Origin: Apoderus coryli
Taxonomy: Eukaryota; Arthropoda; Insecta; Coleoptera; Attelabidae
Length of the DNA: 64,000 bases
Assembly: GCA_911728435.2 (NCBI GenBank)
Contig: OU452200.1
Location: 930,001-994,000 of the forward strand
Direction: 5' to 3'
Each line of letters starts with the position of its first letter. Within the stretch, counting starts at the first letter, position 1. The notes under the pieces were generated by a model that was not told the DNA's origin, made no database searches, and was given only the letters and a program-made list of their open reading frames with translations. Of the stretch, positions 43,570-54,210 are shown one piece after another. The translations under genes and the position numbers were made by a program.

Positions 43570-46500
43570 TCAAGTTATTGCATTGCAATAGTACCGTTTT
43601 AGATGAGAAGCATGAAACATACCCCGCTCAGAGCGATCTACAGGATCAACAAGAAGATAAGTATCATACGTAATATTTTTCTTAATCTCATATGGTCCTT
43701 CAAACAACAAAACAAATTTTTTTGTTTCTGAAGTTAATTTGGAAGAAGTGGGGTTAGCCCTTAGTAACACTAATTCCTGGGGTTGGAACGCTGGGTAAGG
43801 ACGGCTCGGATAAGCTACAGCACGCCTAGCAGCTCGCCCTTCTAAAGTTTCTTTAGCTAAAATTAACCGACGTTCGGGTAAGGTATGAGATGAAGGTGGA
43901 GGTTGCAGTAAGGTAGGTAACAGGCGAGGTCGCTCTCGGTTAAATTGAAGTTCTTCAGGACTAAACCCTGTAGATTCGTGAACCACATTATTTAGAAACT
44001 GAGTAAATTTGTTTATCTCAAAAGCCCATTTGGAATGCTGAGAATTGCAATAGGTGCGGCATAAACGCCCTATTTCGCGCATAACACGTTCTGAACTGTT
44101 AGATTGGGGATGACGAACCGAGTTGTGACTTACCTGAATGTCTAATGACGTCAGCGTATTCTTCCAGGATTTCGAGGTAAATTGGGTACCATGATCGGCT
44201 AGTATGATTTCAGGCCTACCGAATTTAGGGAAATAATCCAAAAGCAATCGATTCAGCGATGCTCGAGTAGTGGCCTTTTTTAACGCATATAATACCACAT
44301 ATTTAGTGAAAACGTCCAATACTACAAAAATATAATTCACCCCGCCCCTGCTTCTTGGTAATGGGCCATAGAAATCCACAGCCACAAGCTCACCCTTCTT
44401 CCTAGGAACGATCGGCCGTAGGGAAGGTTTAGGCAGAATTGAATGCTTCGCTCGTTGACAGATGTCACAGGAGCGAATATTCCGCTTAAGGCTAGCATAC
44501 ATATTAGTCCACCAAACTTCATGTTTTAAGGAAACCCAGGTTTTATAAACTCCGTAGTGCCCAATCGTTTCGTGATAAGCCTGACAAAATTCATCAACCA
44601 ACGACTGAGGGACACATAATAATAATGGTTGATCAAGTTCCTGTCTATAATATAATACATCATTGTGCAATACGAATCGTAATTTGAGTTTTTCATTTGT
44701 TTCTAAGTTCTGTATTATATTGTTCAACTTACAATCCTCCAATTGGAACTGCTTTATGTTCTTTAATTTATTTATTAGAACTGAAGGTAATTTTAAGCTT
44801 GTTAACACCCTAAAACATTTATCCTTAGGAGTCGGCAAACGACCCAAGGAATAACGCGATAAAGCGTCAGCAACGACATTTGAAGCACCCTGTATATGTT
44901 TAATTTCGAAATCATATTCTTGAATCGCTAAAGCCCAGCGTGTTATACGGGGCGATAATAATCGACACGTTTGAATATATGTGAGAGCACGATTATCTGT
45001 GTACAGGGTGAATCGCCGACCCAATAAGTAAACACGCCAACGTTCCAATGCGAATAACACCGCCAAAAGTTCTTTTTCGTTGCTGCTATATCGGATTTCT
45101 CGCGGCAATAAAACTCTGCTGGCCCACGCCACTACCTTTCGTTCACCGTTCACTAACTGAAAAAGTTGTGCCCCTAGGGCTACATCGCTAGCATCGACCT
45201 CAACATGCCAAGGTAAATCTAATCTTGGATGAAATAATAGCGTACAATCTATTAAAGATTTTTTAATATTATTAAACGATTCATTCTCCACTGAAGTCCA
45301 TCTCCATCGAACTTTCTTTTTTAACAGGTTCGTCAAGGGTTCGCAAGTGTTCGAAAATTTTGGGCAGAACATCCTATCGAAATTGCATAACCCTAAAAAC
45401 TTTTGCAGTTCCTTTACATTAGTAGGAACTTTGTAATCCCTAATGGCTTGAACTCTATTTGGATGTGGTTTAATACCCTCATTTGAACAAAGATAACCTA
45501 AGAAATCAACTTCCGCTCTAAAAAACCGACACTTTTTAACCTTAAGTTTAAGACCTGCGTCATTCAAACGATCAAATATCTTCTTAAGATGCTCCAGGTG
45601 CTGTTCAAAAGTTTCTGAGAACACGAGAATATCATCCAGATAAATAATCATAAATTTCTTAAATTCTGACCCGAAGATGGAATCCATACATCTAGTGAAG
45701 GATGAGACGGCCGTGGAAATACCAAAGGGCATCACGTTAAATTGATAAGTTTTTCGACCTACCATAAACCCTGTATATTTTTTCGACTCAGGTGATAAAG
45801 GTATTTGCCAATAACCACAAGTCAAATCTAAGTTTGACATATATTTTGCGGGTTCCAATGTTAAAAGAATTTCCTCAATGGGTTGCGGGAGTTCATGATC
45901 GCTTACCATTAATTTATTTAAACACCTGGCATCCAAACAAACCCTAACACTATTATCACGCTTCACACAAGTTTTAATAGGAGATATATAAGGGGTAGCA
46001 GCACGCTCTATAACTCCCCATCTTTCCATGTCTGCAATGGCTTTATCTACTGCATCGCGATGGGCTATGGGAATAGGATAAGGTTTAATAAAAAAATGCT
46101 TCTCTTCTTTCAATTCAATGGTATGAAAATATTTTTTGGTGAGACCCGGTATATTAGAAAAAACCATATTATTTTTTGACAAAAACTCCCTAAAATTTCT
46201 TTGTTGATCCCGCGATAGCATCGACTTTTCGAGGCTTATTGATAAATCGTTCTCATCGAAATATTCAACCAATTTATTTTTATCGCAAGAAACAATATTT
46301 ATATGTGGAGAATCAGGTACTGCATAGTGATGTGTTAAAGAACTCTCCGGTATAAAAAAAACATCCTTTCCACAACTGAAATAAATCTTTTCATTTTTTA
46401 AATCAATGTTTGCGTTAATAGCACGCAAAAAATCGATTCCCAAAATAACAGGATAAATCAAATCCGGAACTAATAAAAATTCATGTTCGAACTTATAATC

Positions 46501-46911
46501 ACTTAAACTAAACTTAACTAAACATTGTTTTTGAACTTTTCGTTGTTTGGCTTTGAATGCGCCCACAACACGTACTCCGGTACAAGGCAGTGTAGGAATT
46601 TCACTGTAAAACTGTTCTAATTGTCCCCAGACCGTCTCAGAGAAACAAGTAATTTGGGAACCGCTATCAATCAAAGCTGGAAAAGAAAAACCATAAAGGT
46701 TTATCTCTACTACAGGGGACCTAACATCGGGAGGACTGTGTTCGAAACCACATTCATTATCTAAATCTAAATCTGGATTAGTTACTAACACATCGGTCCG
46801 ATTTAACGTACTTTCCACAACTGGACCTAATTCAGGAAAGTTGGTTCGTTTCCCGACGCCTTGTCCTCCAAGTCCAGCTGTGAAACGTGTCGATTTTTTT
46901 CGTAACCAGAC
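43570..46911 (-). CDS. pol: gypsy Pol: protease, RT, RNase H, integrase
   Basis: No stop from 46911 to 43570. Numbering from the GTG at 46818 (1082 residues): aspartic protease ALIDSGSQITCF at 48-59; RT with NLDLTCGYWQIPL at 329-341 and YLDD at 393-396; RNase H with VEVDASDVALGA (D542), E582, YTDNRAL (D608) and VVADALSRY (D651); integrase H749/H754-C784/C787 zinc site, catalytic D815, D875 and E910; a GPY-like FEGPYEIKK close to the C-terminus. There is no chromodomain. Since no ATG lies at the beginning and the frame overlaps gag, translation most likely depends on -1 frameshifting at 46893-46899. All catalytic residues that I can place are present, so the element may be competent. Confidence 0.93.
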   Translation of the reverse strand, partial: VWLRKKSTRFTAGLGGQGVGKRTNFPELGPVVESTLNRTDVLVTNPDLDLDNECGFEHSPPDVRSPVVEINLYGFSFPALIDSGSQITCFSETVWGQLEQFYSEIPTLPCTGVRVVGAFKAKQRKVQKQCLVKFSLSDYKFEHEFLLVPDLIYPVILGIDFLRAINANIDLKNEKIYFSCGKDVFFIPESSLTHHYAVPDSPHINIVSCDKNKLVEYFDENDLSISLEKSMLSRDQQRNFREFLSKNNMVFSNIPGLTKKYFHTIELKEEKHFFIKPYPIPIAHRDAVDKAIADMERWGVIERAATPYISPIKTCVKRDNSVRVCLDARCLNKLMVSDHELPQPIEEILLTLEPAKYMSNLDLTCGYWQIPLSPESKKYTGFMVGRKTYQFNVMPFGISTAVSSFTRCMDSIFGSEFKKFMIIYLDDILVFSETFEQHLEHLKKIFDRLNDAGLKLKVKKCRFFRAEVDFLGYLCSNEGIKPHPNRVQAIRDYKVPTNVKELQKFLGLCNFDRMFCPKFSNTCEPLTNLLKKKVRWRWTSVENESFNNIKKSLIDCTLLFHPRLDLPWHVEVDASDVALGAQLFQLVNGERKVVAWASRVLLPREIRYSSNEKELLAVLFALERWRVYLLGRRFTLYTDNRALTYIQTCRLLSPRITRWALAIQEYDFEIKHIQGASNVVADALSRYSLGRLPTPKDKCFRVLTSLKLPSVLINKLKNIKQFQLEDCKLNNIIQNLETNEKLKLRFVLHNDVLYYRQELDQPLLLCVPQSLVDEFCQAYHETIGHYGVYKTWVSLKHEVWWTNMYASLKRNIRSCDICQRAKHSILPKPSLRPIVPRKKGELVAVDFYGPLPRSRGGVNYIFVVLDVFTKYVVLYALKKATTRASLNRLLLDYFPKFGRPEIILADHGTQFTSKSWKNTLTSLDIQVSHNSVRHPQSNSSERVMREIGRLCRTYCNSQHSKWAFEINKFTQFLNNVVHESTGFSPEELQFNRERPRLLPTLLQPPPSSHTLPERRLILAKETLEGRAARRAVAYPSRPYPAFQPQELVLLRANPTSSKLTSETKKFVLLFEGPYEIKKNITYDTYLLVDPVDRSERGMFHASHLKRYYCNAIT

Positions 46912-47909
46912 CTAAAATTGTCTTTTTTTTGTTGAAAACTACCAGGGTGTGCCTGAGTAGGTCCCATTGATTTAGTTGAAATATTAAGTTGGGATCTGTC
47001 TTTAAAATAATAATCTGCTTGGCGTAATCTCTCAAGGGCATCCTGAAATGTAGTAGCTCCTACTAAAACAACTGAAACACTCGGGGGGTAGTGTCGAGCA
47101 ATAATTCTAATTAAATCCACTTGCGCATAGGGTGGATTTAAATGCTTGGATAATCTAATAAAATAATTAAAATGTTCAACAAATGATCTTTGCTCTTTCT
47201 CCCCATATTTTGCAGCATCTATTTTCAATCTAATAGATGTTTGAATATAGGAATTCCAATATTGTTCTAAAAACGCTATTTTGAATTCATTATAAGACTG
47301 AAAAGTATATAAATAAGCGTCTGCCCAGGTTTTTGACCCACCTATAAAAAGATCGCTAATCAATAATACAAATTGTTGGTAATTCATATTTGCAACATCA
47401 AATCCGTACTCTAATTGATTTAAGAAATCCACTGGGTGTACTACTTCATTGTCAAATGTTGGTAGGCTTTTACAATTATACGATATTTTATTTGTATTTG
47501 ACTGATGAACACTATTTAAATTGCTGCAGTTTAAATTTTGCATTTGTCGAACTACTTCACTAACTATATTACTAATCGCTTCTGGAGTGTATAGCGGCAT
47601 AAGCGGTTGTGGTACTGGTGGAAACCGTACTTGTTCACTATGTGGAACATTTGAGGCTCCCAAATGATTTTCATGCCGAGCAGAAGGCGCCGCTGGTGCG
47701 GAAAAATTAAAATAATTTGGCCTACCTTGAGCACTTATAGGGGTAGATGGTGGTGGTGGTACATCCGGTCTCAGTTGTTGATGTAATTCAGGCAATCCAG
47801 TTAAAACCTCGTTATTCGTTACCCTTAAGCGTGGTGGTATAAGATTATTTTCCAACTGGATTCTTCTGCGAAGATTGTAAGCAGTTTGAGGAGTGTCGTT
47901 TCTGTTCAT
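46827..47909 (-). CDS. gag: gypsy Gag
   Basis: 360-residue ORF beginning with a true ATG at 47909, 33 nt inside the 5' LTR. The N-terminal third is Pro/Asn-rich and low in structure (…PPPPSTPISAQG…). The middle (about residues 145-300) has the helical capsid-like pattern of gypsy Gags: FLNQLEYGFDVANMNYQQF, ADAYLYTFQSYNEFKIAFLEQYWN, FVEHFNYFIRLSKHL. No CCHC zinc knuckle is present; the C-terminus is instead basic and polar (QQKKDNFRSGYEKNRH). The gene overlaps pol, which is one frame back. Confidence 0.88.
   Translation of the reverse strand: MNRNDTPQTAYNLRRRIQLENNLIPPRLRVTNNEVLTGLPELHQQLRPDVPPPPSTPISAQGRPNYFNFSAPAAPSARHENHLGASNVPHSEQVRFPPVPQPLMPLYTPEAISNIVSEVVRQMQNLNCSNLNSVHQSNTNKISYNCKSLPTFDNEVVHPVDFLNQLEYGFDVANMNYQQFVLLISDLFIGGSKTWADAYLYTFQSYNEFKIAFLEQYWNSYIQTSIRLKIDAAKYGEKEQRSFVEHFNYFIRLSKHLNPPYAQVDLIRIIARHYPPSVSVVLVGATTFQDALERLRQADYYFKDRSQLNISTKSMGPTQAHPGSFQQKKDNFRSGYEKNRHVSQLDLEDKASGNEPTFLN
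46893..46899 (-). promoter_or_regulatory. -1 frameshift slippery heptamer A AAA AAT
   Basis: In the Gag frame the codons are GAA AAA AAT, giving a canonical X XXY YYZ arrangement. The pol frame is -1 relative to gag and is open from 46911, immediately upstream of the heptamer; its first upstream stop is TAG at 46914-46912. Shifting here would join Gag to Pol. No downstream pseudoknot was worked out. Confidence 0.75.
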
Positions 47910-47922
47910 TTTACGTTCTTTG

Positions 47923-47940
47923 CGACCCCGTTGAGCGCCA
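47923..47940 (-). other. Putative primer-binding site
   Basis: Two nucleotides inside the 5' LTR the minus strand reads TGGCGCTCAACGGGGTCG. TGGCG at this position is typical of tRNA-primed retroelements. I did not assign the tRNA; the sequence resembles, but does not equal, common Lys-type sites. Confidence 0.6.
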
Positions 47941-47942
47941 GA

Positions 47943-48405
47943 TGAAACAATAAGACTATTTTGTTTTTATTAGGGGTTGTTCGTACGCAAATGAAACGTA
48001 ATTTTCGACAATATGTTGGGGGGTTTTATTCTAGTTACGTTTTTACAAATACTGAAAATAAAAGTTCTAATTAACATTTCATATTATTTGATAATTATCT
48101 TAGTTAATTACCTGACACTAAGCCGTAACAACTTTGACAATATATTATTGTAAATTCAGTTTACAAAGCCAAGAGCTGCCAGTATTCGTGTGCAAACAGA
48201 AATGAGAAACAAACAATTCATATTTGCTATCGCGAACCTAACAAAAAACGTTTTATACCAAATTCAGATATTTAATATTTTAAACACACTTAATATAGGT
48301 GGTGCGACCTAGCGAGCAGATACAATATAATTTATTATTAGTATACGAGGAAATTAGAAACTGCAAAACTGAGTTATTATAAATAGAAATGTATATTTTG
48401 TTACA
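47943..48405 (-). repeat. 5' LTR of gypsy element
   Basis: 463 bp, identical to the 3' LTR. Gag begins 33 nt downstream of it (ATG at 47909). Confidence 0.95.
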
Positions 48406-48429
48406 CCCTAAACGGAAAAATGCTTTCGG

Positions 48430-48620
48430 GTTCTTATCGGCTAGTATTGACAGGTGGAATATGCAAAGGAAGATCGTTTGTATACAGAAGGAATTGCAGT
48501 AGACCTAAGACAGCTTCCTGTGACGCTCCTGTGTTAATGTTTTTGAAATCGATAAATTTACGGTCATGGTCTGAAGTGGATTGGACAAAAATGGCATGGT
48601 AAATGGGATACCAAAGCAAA
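48430..48620 (-). pseudogene. LINE RT fragment (GVPQGS..LGPLLFLLY block)
   Basis: Minus strand reads STSDHDRKFIDFKNINTGAS, QEAVLGLLQFLLYTNDLPLH, a decayed version of the RT block [22 protein letters not shown]. Only this block is left; it abuts the right LTR of the gypsy element. Confidence 0.6.
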
Positions 48621-48639
48621 AAACGAACATCTTGAAAAC

Positions 48640-49070
48640 AAATAAAGCAAACTTTAATTTAAAAATTATTGTGCTTAGCTAATTATTAATACAGAAAAGA
48701 TGCCTTCATTTCACTGTTTAGTTCAGTTCGTAGAACACCTTCTTAATCTATAATAAGTAATCATTTTCGGAAATTCATTTAGTATTTAATATTTCAAGAG
48801 TGTATAAAGGAAGAGGTAATCTAACAGTCTAATAATCAATTCACAAACGCAACTAAATACACATTTCCTTGATATAGCTGTTCGTCACGTGTCATAAATG
48901 ATTAATTTCTTGTCGTCCTTCCCAACTTTACTATTCACCACGACACATTCAACATAAAAGGTACTGTAAAGGCATTATAATTATTCGGGTAACACCAATA
49001 ATAACGCTTTAAATTATCGTTAGTCTAATTCATTTTTACAATTACTGTTTGGACAAAACAGATTTTCGAG
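48640..49070. other. Stretch with no recognised feature
   Basis: AT-rich, nothing recognised. Confidence 0.5.
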
Positions 49071-49074
49071 GAAA

Positions 49075-49165
49075 CTTCAATTATGACACTGGTCTGGATT
49101 CTTGAACACTCTAATTTAGAAGGTAATGAAAGGGCTGACTCTCTGGCAAAGTATCCTTATAGCAT
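49075..49165 (+). pseudogene. LINE RNase H C-terminal fragment
   Basis: Plus strand reads TLVWILEHSNLEGNERADSL, the hallmark (W.PGH..I.GNE.AD.LA) of RNase H domains in I- and Loner-group LINEs. Stops follow within 40 bases. Fossil only. Confidence 0.7.
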
Positions 49166-49169
49166 CTAG

Positions 49170-50020
49170 ACAAACAAATCTAATATTAACATCTTTAAAA
49201 ACCTTTTGAACGGCCACGTAAGTTACTTAAGTTACAGAGAAAAAAAAGCCCAAAATGAAAATAAAATGACGATAAAAAAAGCATTTCTACGATAAGAAAA
49301 CCAAGTTTTTAGTTGAAAGCACAGTTTCCCATGTCTTTGCATTATTCACGTTAAGCTTGCGAAATTAATTTAACAAATTTTCAGATAAAAAGTTTCACCA
49401 CAACTGAAATAAATGAATTTAGAGAGCGATAAGGGAAAAGTTTTTTTCTTTTACTTCCTGAGTATAAGAAAAAAAAATTAATGGCGTTATTACACTTTTA
49501 TAAAGACCGGAATTTCAGATGGGATTGTTATACCCTGTGTCTTGCTTTGGATGACTGACAACGTTTTGGATGTTTCGTATTTAATGTCTCGATATTCTGG
49601 ATAATATCCTGACAAACGAACACAGCACATTTTAAGAATGATTCGACATTATAATCGGTTAGTGCATAAATATTTGTGTTACAAATGGATTCCACATTAC
49701 TTTATCGAAGCTCAAAGAACAGGTCGTAACAATGGGTGTAAGGAAATAACCTCGACGTAGGAACTGCAAAATCCATATTTATATTTAAAATAGTTTATTC
49801 TTAAAACTTGGTGTTCTATTCAAATTCAAATCTACAACTGATACAACAAAGATCAATCTTAACAAATATACACTCATTATCGCTGTTGATATCGATAGGC
49901 ACAATCACTATAGACATTCAGCAATTATTTGGATCGTTGCAATAACATTCGTCAGACATTTAGTAAGAACTTAACTATGTAGTCCGAAGTTAATTCCTGT
50001 GTTAATTTATTACAAACCAC
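49170..50020. other. Stretch with no recognised feature
   Basis: AT-rich, with short A-runs. No motif recognised. Confidence 0.45.
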
Positions 50021-50079
50021 TATTTGCATATTCTGACGCTCGTAATCACTATAATCATATATTTTGACATTTGGCAATC

Positions 50080-51069
50080 TGTGGATGTTATCGCATTAAG
50101 TTATATAATATTTAAATTGGGCCTCTCATGGCGGAGGAAGCTTGTACGTATGGAGAATTCACGTTTGCCAAAAATTTGTTATCGTAGACTCTCTTCTTTA
50201 AGTACTGGCTCAGTATGTAAGTATAACTGGATTTTACAGTAATTTCTCTTGTTCTCTAGAGATGATAACTTAATTCTTGATAGATACCACAACTTCTTGA
50301 AACATAGAGACCTAAACAGACTTTCTATCTCTTCTTTTCCTCTTTTCTCGAACTACTTTACTTATAACAGGTTACCTCATTATCTAAAACTCATATGTTC
50401 TATCTATTTAACTCGACTCATTGCCCAGATTAGAACTTGTGGCCGTGACCAACTGAGGTTGACGTACAATGGAATTGCTTATTTAATTAATATGACAGAA
50501 CTATGTTCGATTTGCAATCTACAAAGGGCGGAAACTAATCAACTTGAAAATGCATTTTTTACCAGACATTTATAATCTGGATGATCTTGCTGCTGCGTTA
50601 GCCACTGACTCCTTGACTCGGGTGTTTAAAATCGCGAAGTTTCGTTTGGCCGTTATGAAATTACGCTCTTTCCTGCTTAACGAATAAAATAGTGTGTCTT
50701 GTTCTTTGTTATAGCTAGTATATTATTGTGTTATTATATTATAGAATGTGTATAATACTTTCCATTAATAGGTAATGTTCTGTTTATTCCTTATAATATT
50801 TTATTTATTCTCTTCATTTATTTATTTTTTTACTTATATATACATAGTTTGTTTATTTAATAATAAGTAAAACTTCGTCTGCTCCACAATGTTTATTTGT
50901 TATTTGCCCATATTTTTGGTGTTTTTGGAGGAATTGTGCTAATTGCTATTGTTGATTATTTATTTGTTTTTTTTGTTTTTGATTATATCTTAGAATGTAA
51001 GTTTATGTTTGGATCATACCCTTGTTATAGAATTTGTACTCTTATGAACAATAAATGAAATAATAATAA
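50080..51069 (+). pseudogene. LINE 3' end with C-terminal CCHC and TAA tail
   Basis: Frame 50249-50575 includes LTRLIAQIRTCGRDQLRL and ELCSICNLQRAETNQ; the matching ECPIYNL-like half lies in another frame (about 50555-50580: TRHLYNLDDLAAALATDSLT). This reproduces the C-terminal CX2C..H..C region of I/R1-group LINEs. After coding remnants, AATAAATGAAATAATAATAATAG at 51048-51070 forms a short TAA tail. The upstream RT is missing. Confidence 0.6.
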
Positions 51070-51689
51070 TAGTAACATTTGGCAATGTGAAATCTGCGAC
51101 AGCATCTGTGAGCATTGTAAGAATTGGCAATCTGGATATGAGCAAAAAAAAAATGATGAAATAAAGCAATCTTAAAGCAATAGTTGTGTGAAGTTTAAAA
51201 ATCTGTTTTGCAACTTGCAAGTTCAACCATATCTGCGTTTCATGGTTATAAACCCATAAATTAATAATAGTAGGAATGGGCAACAAATATGTACGTATAT
51301 CTCCTTAATTACCTTAATAATGCTACACATAATTTTTTATATTGCTATTTTGCATTTAACAGAAAGCCCGTAAACATTTAATTAACCAGGATAGCTGCGG
51401 TATTACCTATCTCTCTATACCAGTACAAGAATAAACTGCAATGTGTATAGAAATGTACAGGCATAGACGGTTCCAGGTGGGCGCTTGGGGGGCTAAGCTC
51501 CTCCAAATTAAAATATCCTACAAGTTGTTGGCATTTTTAGTTCGAGGTTACAAGAGAAGAACCACACTCTTGGAAAGGCTACGTTGCGCGTAAATAGTTC
51601 AATTAAAAAATTCCAAGACATAGGTTCATACCAACAGAAATGAACTATTGATGAAACAGACTTTTCCCGAAAAATGGAAATATTATTAA

Positions 51690-52520
51690 AAAAAACACCG
51701 GCATACCAGCAGAAAAACCGTCATCCTACAGACCAATTTGCCTCATAGATGCCATATTAAAGCTCTACGAAAAACTGATCAAGACCCGCACACAAAAAGA
51801 AATCGATGACCGGGAGGACCTCTCCCTAAGTCAATCTGGCTTTAGAAGGGGAAGATCTACTCTTGATGCAATGATAAAGTTAAAAAAACTGCTTGGGAAG
51901 CAAGAAGGATTCATAACAGCTCTCAATGTCAAAAATGCCTTTAATTCGGCACCATGGGGGCAAAACATAGAGGGCCCAGAAAAATATCTCCACCTATCTA
52001 ATAAATCAGGTCAAGGACTAGCACAGACATAGAAAAATCAAGCCTAAGCAGGAAGAAGAAGTATACGTTACGTGTGGAATACCACAGGGATCAGTGAGAT
52101 TACATTTTCTACGATCCAGTCCTCAGTCTCCCATTTGCCGATGATTTGGGAATCTTGGTTACGGCAGACTGCAAGAACGACCTAGTTTTCAAAGTCGAGG
52201 TTTTCCTAGAAGTGATGCAAGACTGAATGACACTAAATGGACTTGAATTAGCTAAAGAAAAAACAGAGGCAATAATTCTAGCAGGACCAAGACAGAAACA
52301 AGAAGTATCGCTTTAAGCCTTTGAAATCCTACCTAAAAGAACAATCAAATATCAGGGAATAACTCTCGATAATGATTTAAGTTTCGGTCCACATAGACAG
52401 GAAGCAGTAAAAAAGAAGCAGTAGAAAAGAACCATGGCATTGTGCAGAGTCCTACCCCATCTGGGAGGACCTGGCTAGCGCAAGAGGAGAACACTCCATG
52501 GAGTATTGATGTAAAGTTAT
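51690..52520 (+). pseudogene. R1-like LINE RT remnant
   Basis: Consecutive but frameshifted RT blocks: AEKPSSYRPICLIDAILKLY (near 51715), LSLSQSGFRRGRSTLDAM (near 51825), ITALNVKNAFNSA (the usual D.KNAFN), a broken GIPQGS block (52080-52100), LPFADDLGILV (52130-52165), TLNGLELAKEKTEAII (52235-52285) and IKYQGITLDNDLSFGPH (52345-52395). The order and wording fit R1-clade elements. Several stops make it dead. Confidence 0.75.
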
Positions 52521-52589
52521 AGACTCAATTTTTATCAGGACACGTCTGGTGTGGTCAATATCTGAAATGGTTTGGCAAAAAGAAAGATT

Positions 52590-53125
52590 TGATATGCCAA
52601 AACACACAATTATAGAATGTCATAAGTGGGAAAGGATAAGATTTCAACCTGAATTAAAAATAAACAAAATTACGAAGAACAAAGAGCGGGAAGAAAGAGA
52701 TAGAGAAATAATCCGAAACCCGAACCCCTAGTCATTTTAGAATGGAAGGGGGACGTAGGTTTCTGATCCACAAAGACGATTTCATAAGGGATTGTTGTTC
52801 TGTTAGCTGATGCGCAGACTATGTCCTCAACAAAAAAAAAGGAAGACATCAGGTGCGAAAGGTTAAATGAAGGAAACATCATTGACATTATGCTCGAATC
52901 TAAAGAGAAATGGACAGAAATACATAAACTTATCAAAGAAATTACGCACAACAAGGAGCGGGAAGAAAGAGATACAGAAATAATCCGAAACCCGAACCCC
53001 TAGTCATTTTAGAATGGAAGGGGGACGTAGGTTCCTGATCCACAAGATAAAGACGATTTCATGAGGGATTGTTGTTCTGTTAACCGATGCGCAGACTACG
53101 TCCTCAACAAAAAAAAGAGGAAGAT
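52590..53125 (+). repeat. 272-bp tandem duplication of R1-type 3' end
   Basis: The segment starting ACAAAGAGCGGGAAGAAAGA at 52679 recurs at 52951 (ACAAGGAGCGGGAAGAAAGA), and the match continues for about 170 bp through the 3' UTR (CCGAACCCCTAGTCATTTTA, TCCTCAACAAAAAAAA). The two unit ends encode the closing residues KEREERD.EIIRNPNP of an R1-type ORF. The second unit still shows NIIDIMLESKEKWTEIHKLI, the R1 C-terminal pattern. Copies differ slightly, including a small insertion (CAAGATAAAGACG) in unit 2. Confidence 0.8.
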
Positions 53126-53145
53126 ATCAGGGGCGAAAGGTTCAA

Positions 53146-53660
53146 GTGGAGTCCTCTTCATCTTCAAAACGAAAAAAAAAACTGCCCACAAATTTGGATG
53201 ATGTGGGAAAAATTGAAGAATCGTCATCTTCGACTCCCTTAAATGCAGTTGAATATGGATTCCATAATCGGTTCTTTAAAGTTACAATTTTCCGAAGAAG
53301 TGTTTTTAAGTCTCCATTACTAGGATTCCTTCTGCTTCAAATAATTTTATATTAGAAACTCGTTGAAAGCCGAGGTGAATGTCGCTAAAAACTTAATGAA
53401 TAGTGATGTTAGTAATAGCTTAGAGCAGCTTCAAAAATCAGAGAACTAATCTGTATAAATTGATTCAATTACCAATTATATGACTAGTTTCATCTGCAAC
53501 ATGTAAAAGATATTTTTCTGGAATGTCTAGAGCTAAAACTTGGCTACGACCCTCAAGGTTGCCGAGGTTCGAATCTTTGTCTTTACTTTAAATTGATAAA
53601 AACGTCGACATTAAATTCTTTTTCCAAAAGAATGGAAGAAAACTAGGTTTGTAAAAATTT
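53146..53660 (+). pseudogene. hAT-family transposase C-terminal remnant
   Basis: Plus-strand blocks: SLKAEVNVAKNLMNSDVSNS then LEQLQKSE (53360-53440), then VSSATCKRYFSGMSRAKTWL (about 53487-53546), which matches the hAT dimerisation motif (SA..ERSFS...R.KT.LR), then RFESLSLL.IDKNVDIKF (53568-53620). A basic KRKKKLPTNLDDV segment at 53167 may be an earlier piece of the same protein. Several stops are present. The catalytic RNase-H-like core is not seen. Confidence 0.7.
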
Positions 53661-54164
53661 ATTATTGGTTTGTAGGTTCATCGGTAGATCACAATCTTGT
53701 TGCTTGTTAACAAACTTTCTTAGCTATGTGCTATATCTGCCAGGTGCGTAAGCCCCCGCTAAACAAAAGGCCTAGAACCGCCTATGTGTAGAGGTATAGA
53801 TACCCATCAGGGGGCTTTTATAACCGACTAATGTGAGAAGATATAGTTGCTCATAATGCATAATAAAACTACTAAAATGCTAGTAATTAAAAAGTTTTTC
53901 TTTGGCCGTTTCGTATTTCATGCAGTGTGCATTTTAATGAATATACGGTCGCACTGCATTATTTCCAATTATGCTAATGCATTATTACCTACACTGCTCG
54001 CTTTTTCACTATTTTTTGTTGTTTTTTTTTATTATTTTGATGGTTATTTTGCTTTTATTTCGAACTTAAACAATGTGGATGAACTTTTGTGTTGCTTATA
54101 TTACTTTGTAAAATTTAAAGAAAAGACTTACATCTGACGACCTTTACTTTATCACGAGATAACA

Positions 54165-54210
54165 ACACACCTGAAGATAGTGTGAGCGAAACATCTAACA
54201 CAGTATAGTT
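54165..54210 (+). ncRNA. Degenerate hammerhead-like motif
   Basis: CUGAAGA at 54171-54177 and GAAA at 54188-54191 followed by ACAUCU. Helix II is too short and poorly paired. Probably a decayed member of the same family as 56795. Confidence 0.25.

Larger units (their letters stand above)
43051..48405 (-). mobile_element. Complete Ty3/gypsy LTR retrotransposon
   Basis: 5355 bp on the minus strand, bounded by two 463-bp direct LTRs (TG...CA ends) that are identical base for base on my comparison. They are flanked by the 4-bp duplication CCCT (43047-43050 and 48406-48409). It contains a primer-binding-like site, gag, pol with PR-RT-RH-IN order, and a G-rich purine stretch before the 3' LTR. No env ORF lies between pol and the 3' LTR. 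RNase H before integrase places it in Ty3/gypsy. Identical LTRs mean a very recent insertion. Confidence 0.95.

Noticed and set aside
43514..43570. Possible env gene of the gypsy element
   Set aside because: Pol ends 57 bp before the 3' LTR, so there is no space for env; the element is a retrotransposon without envelope.
53555..53575. GAGGTTCGAATCTTTG looks like a tRNA B box
   Set aside because: It lies in the hAT transposase remnant, where it encodes RFESLSLL, and there is no matching A box or clover-leaf.
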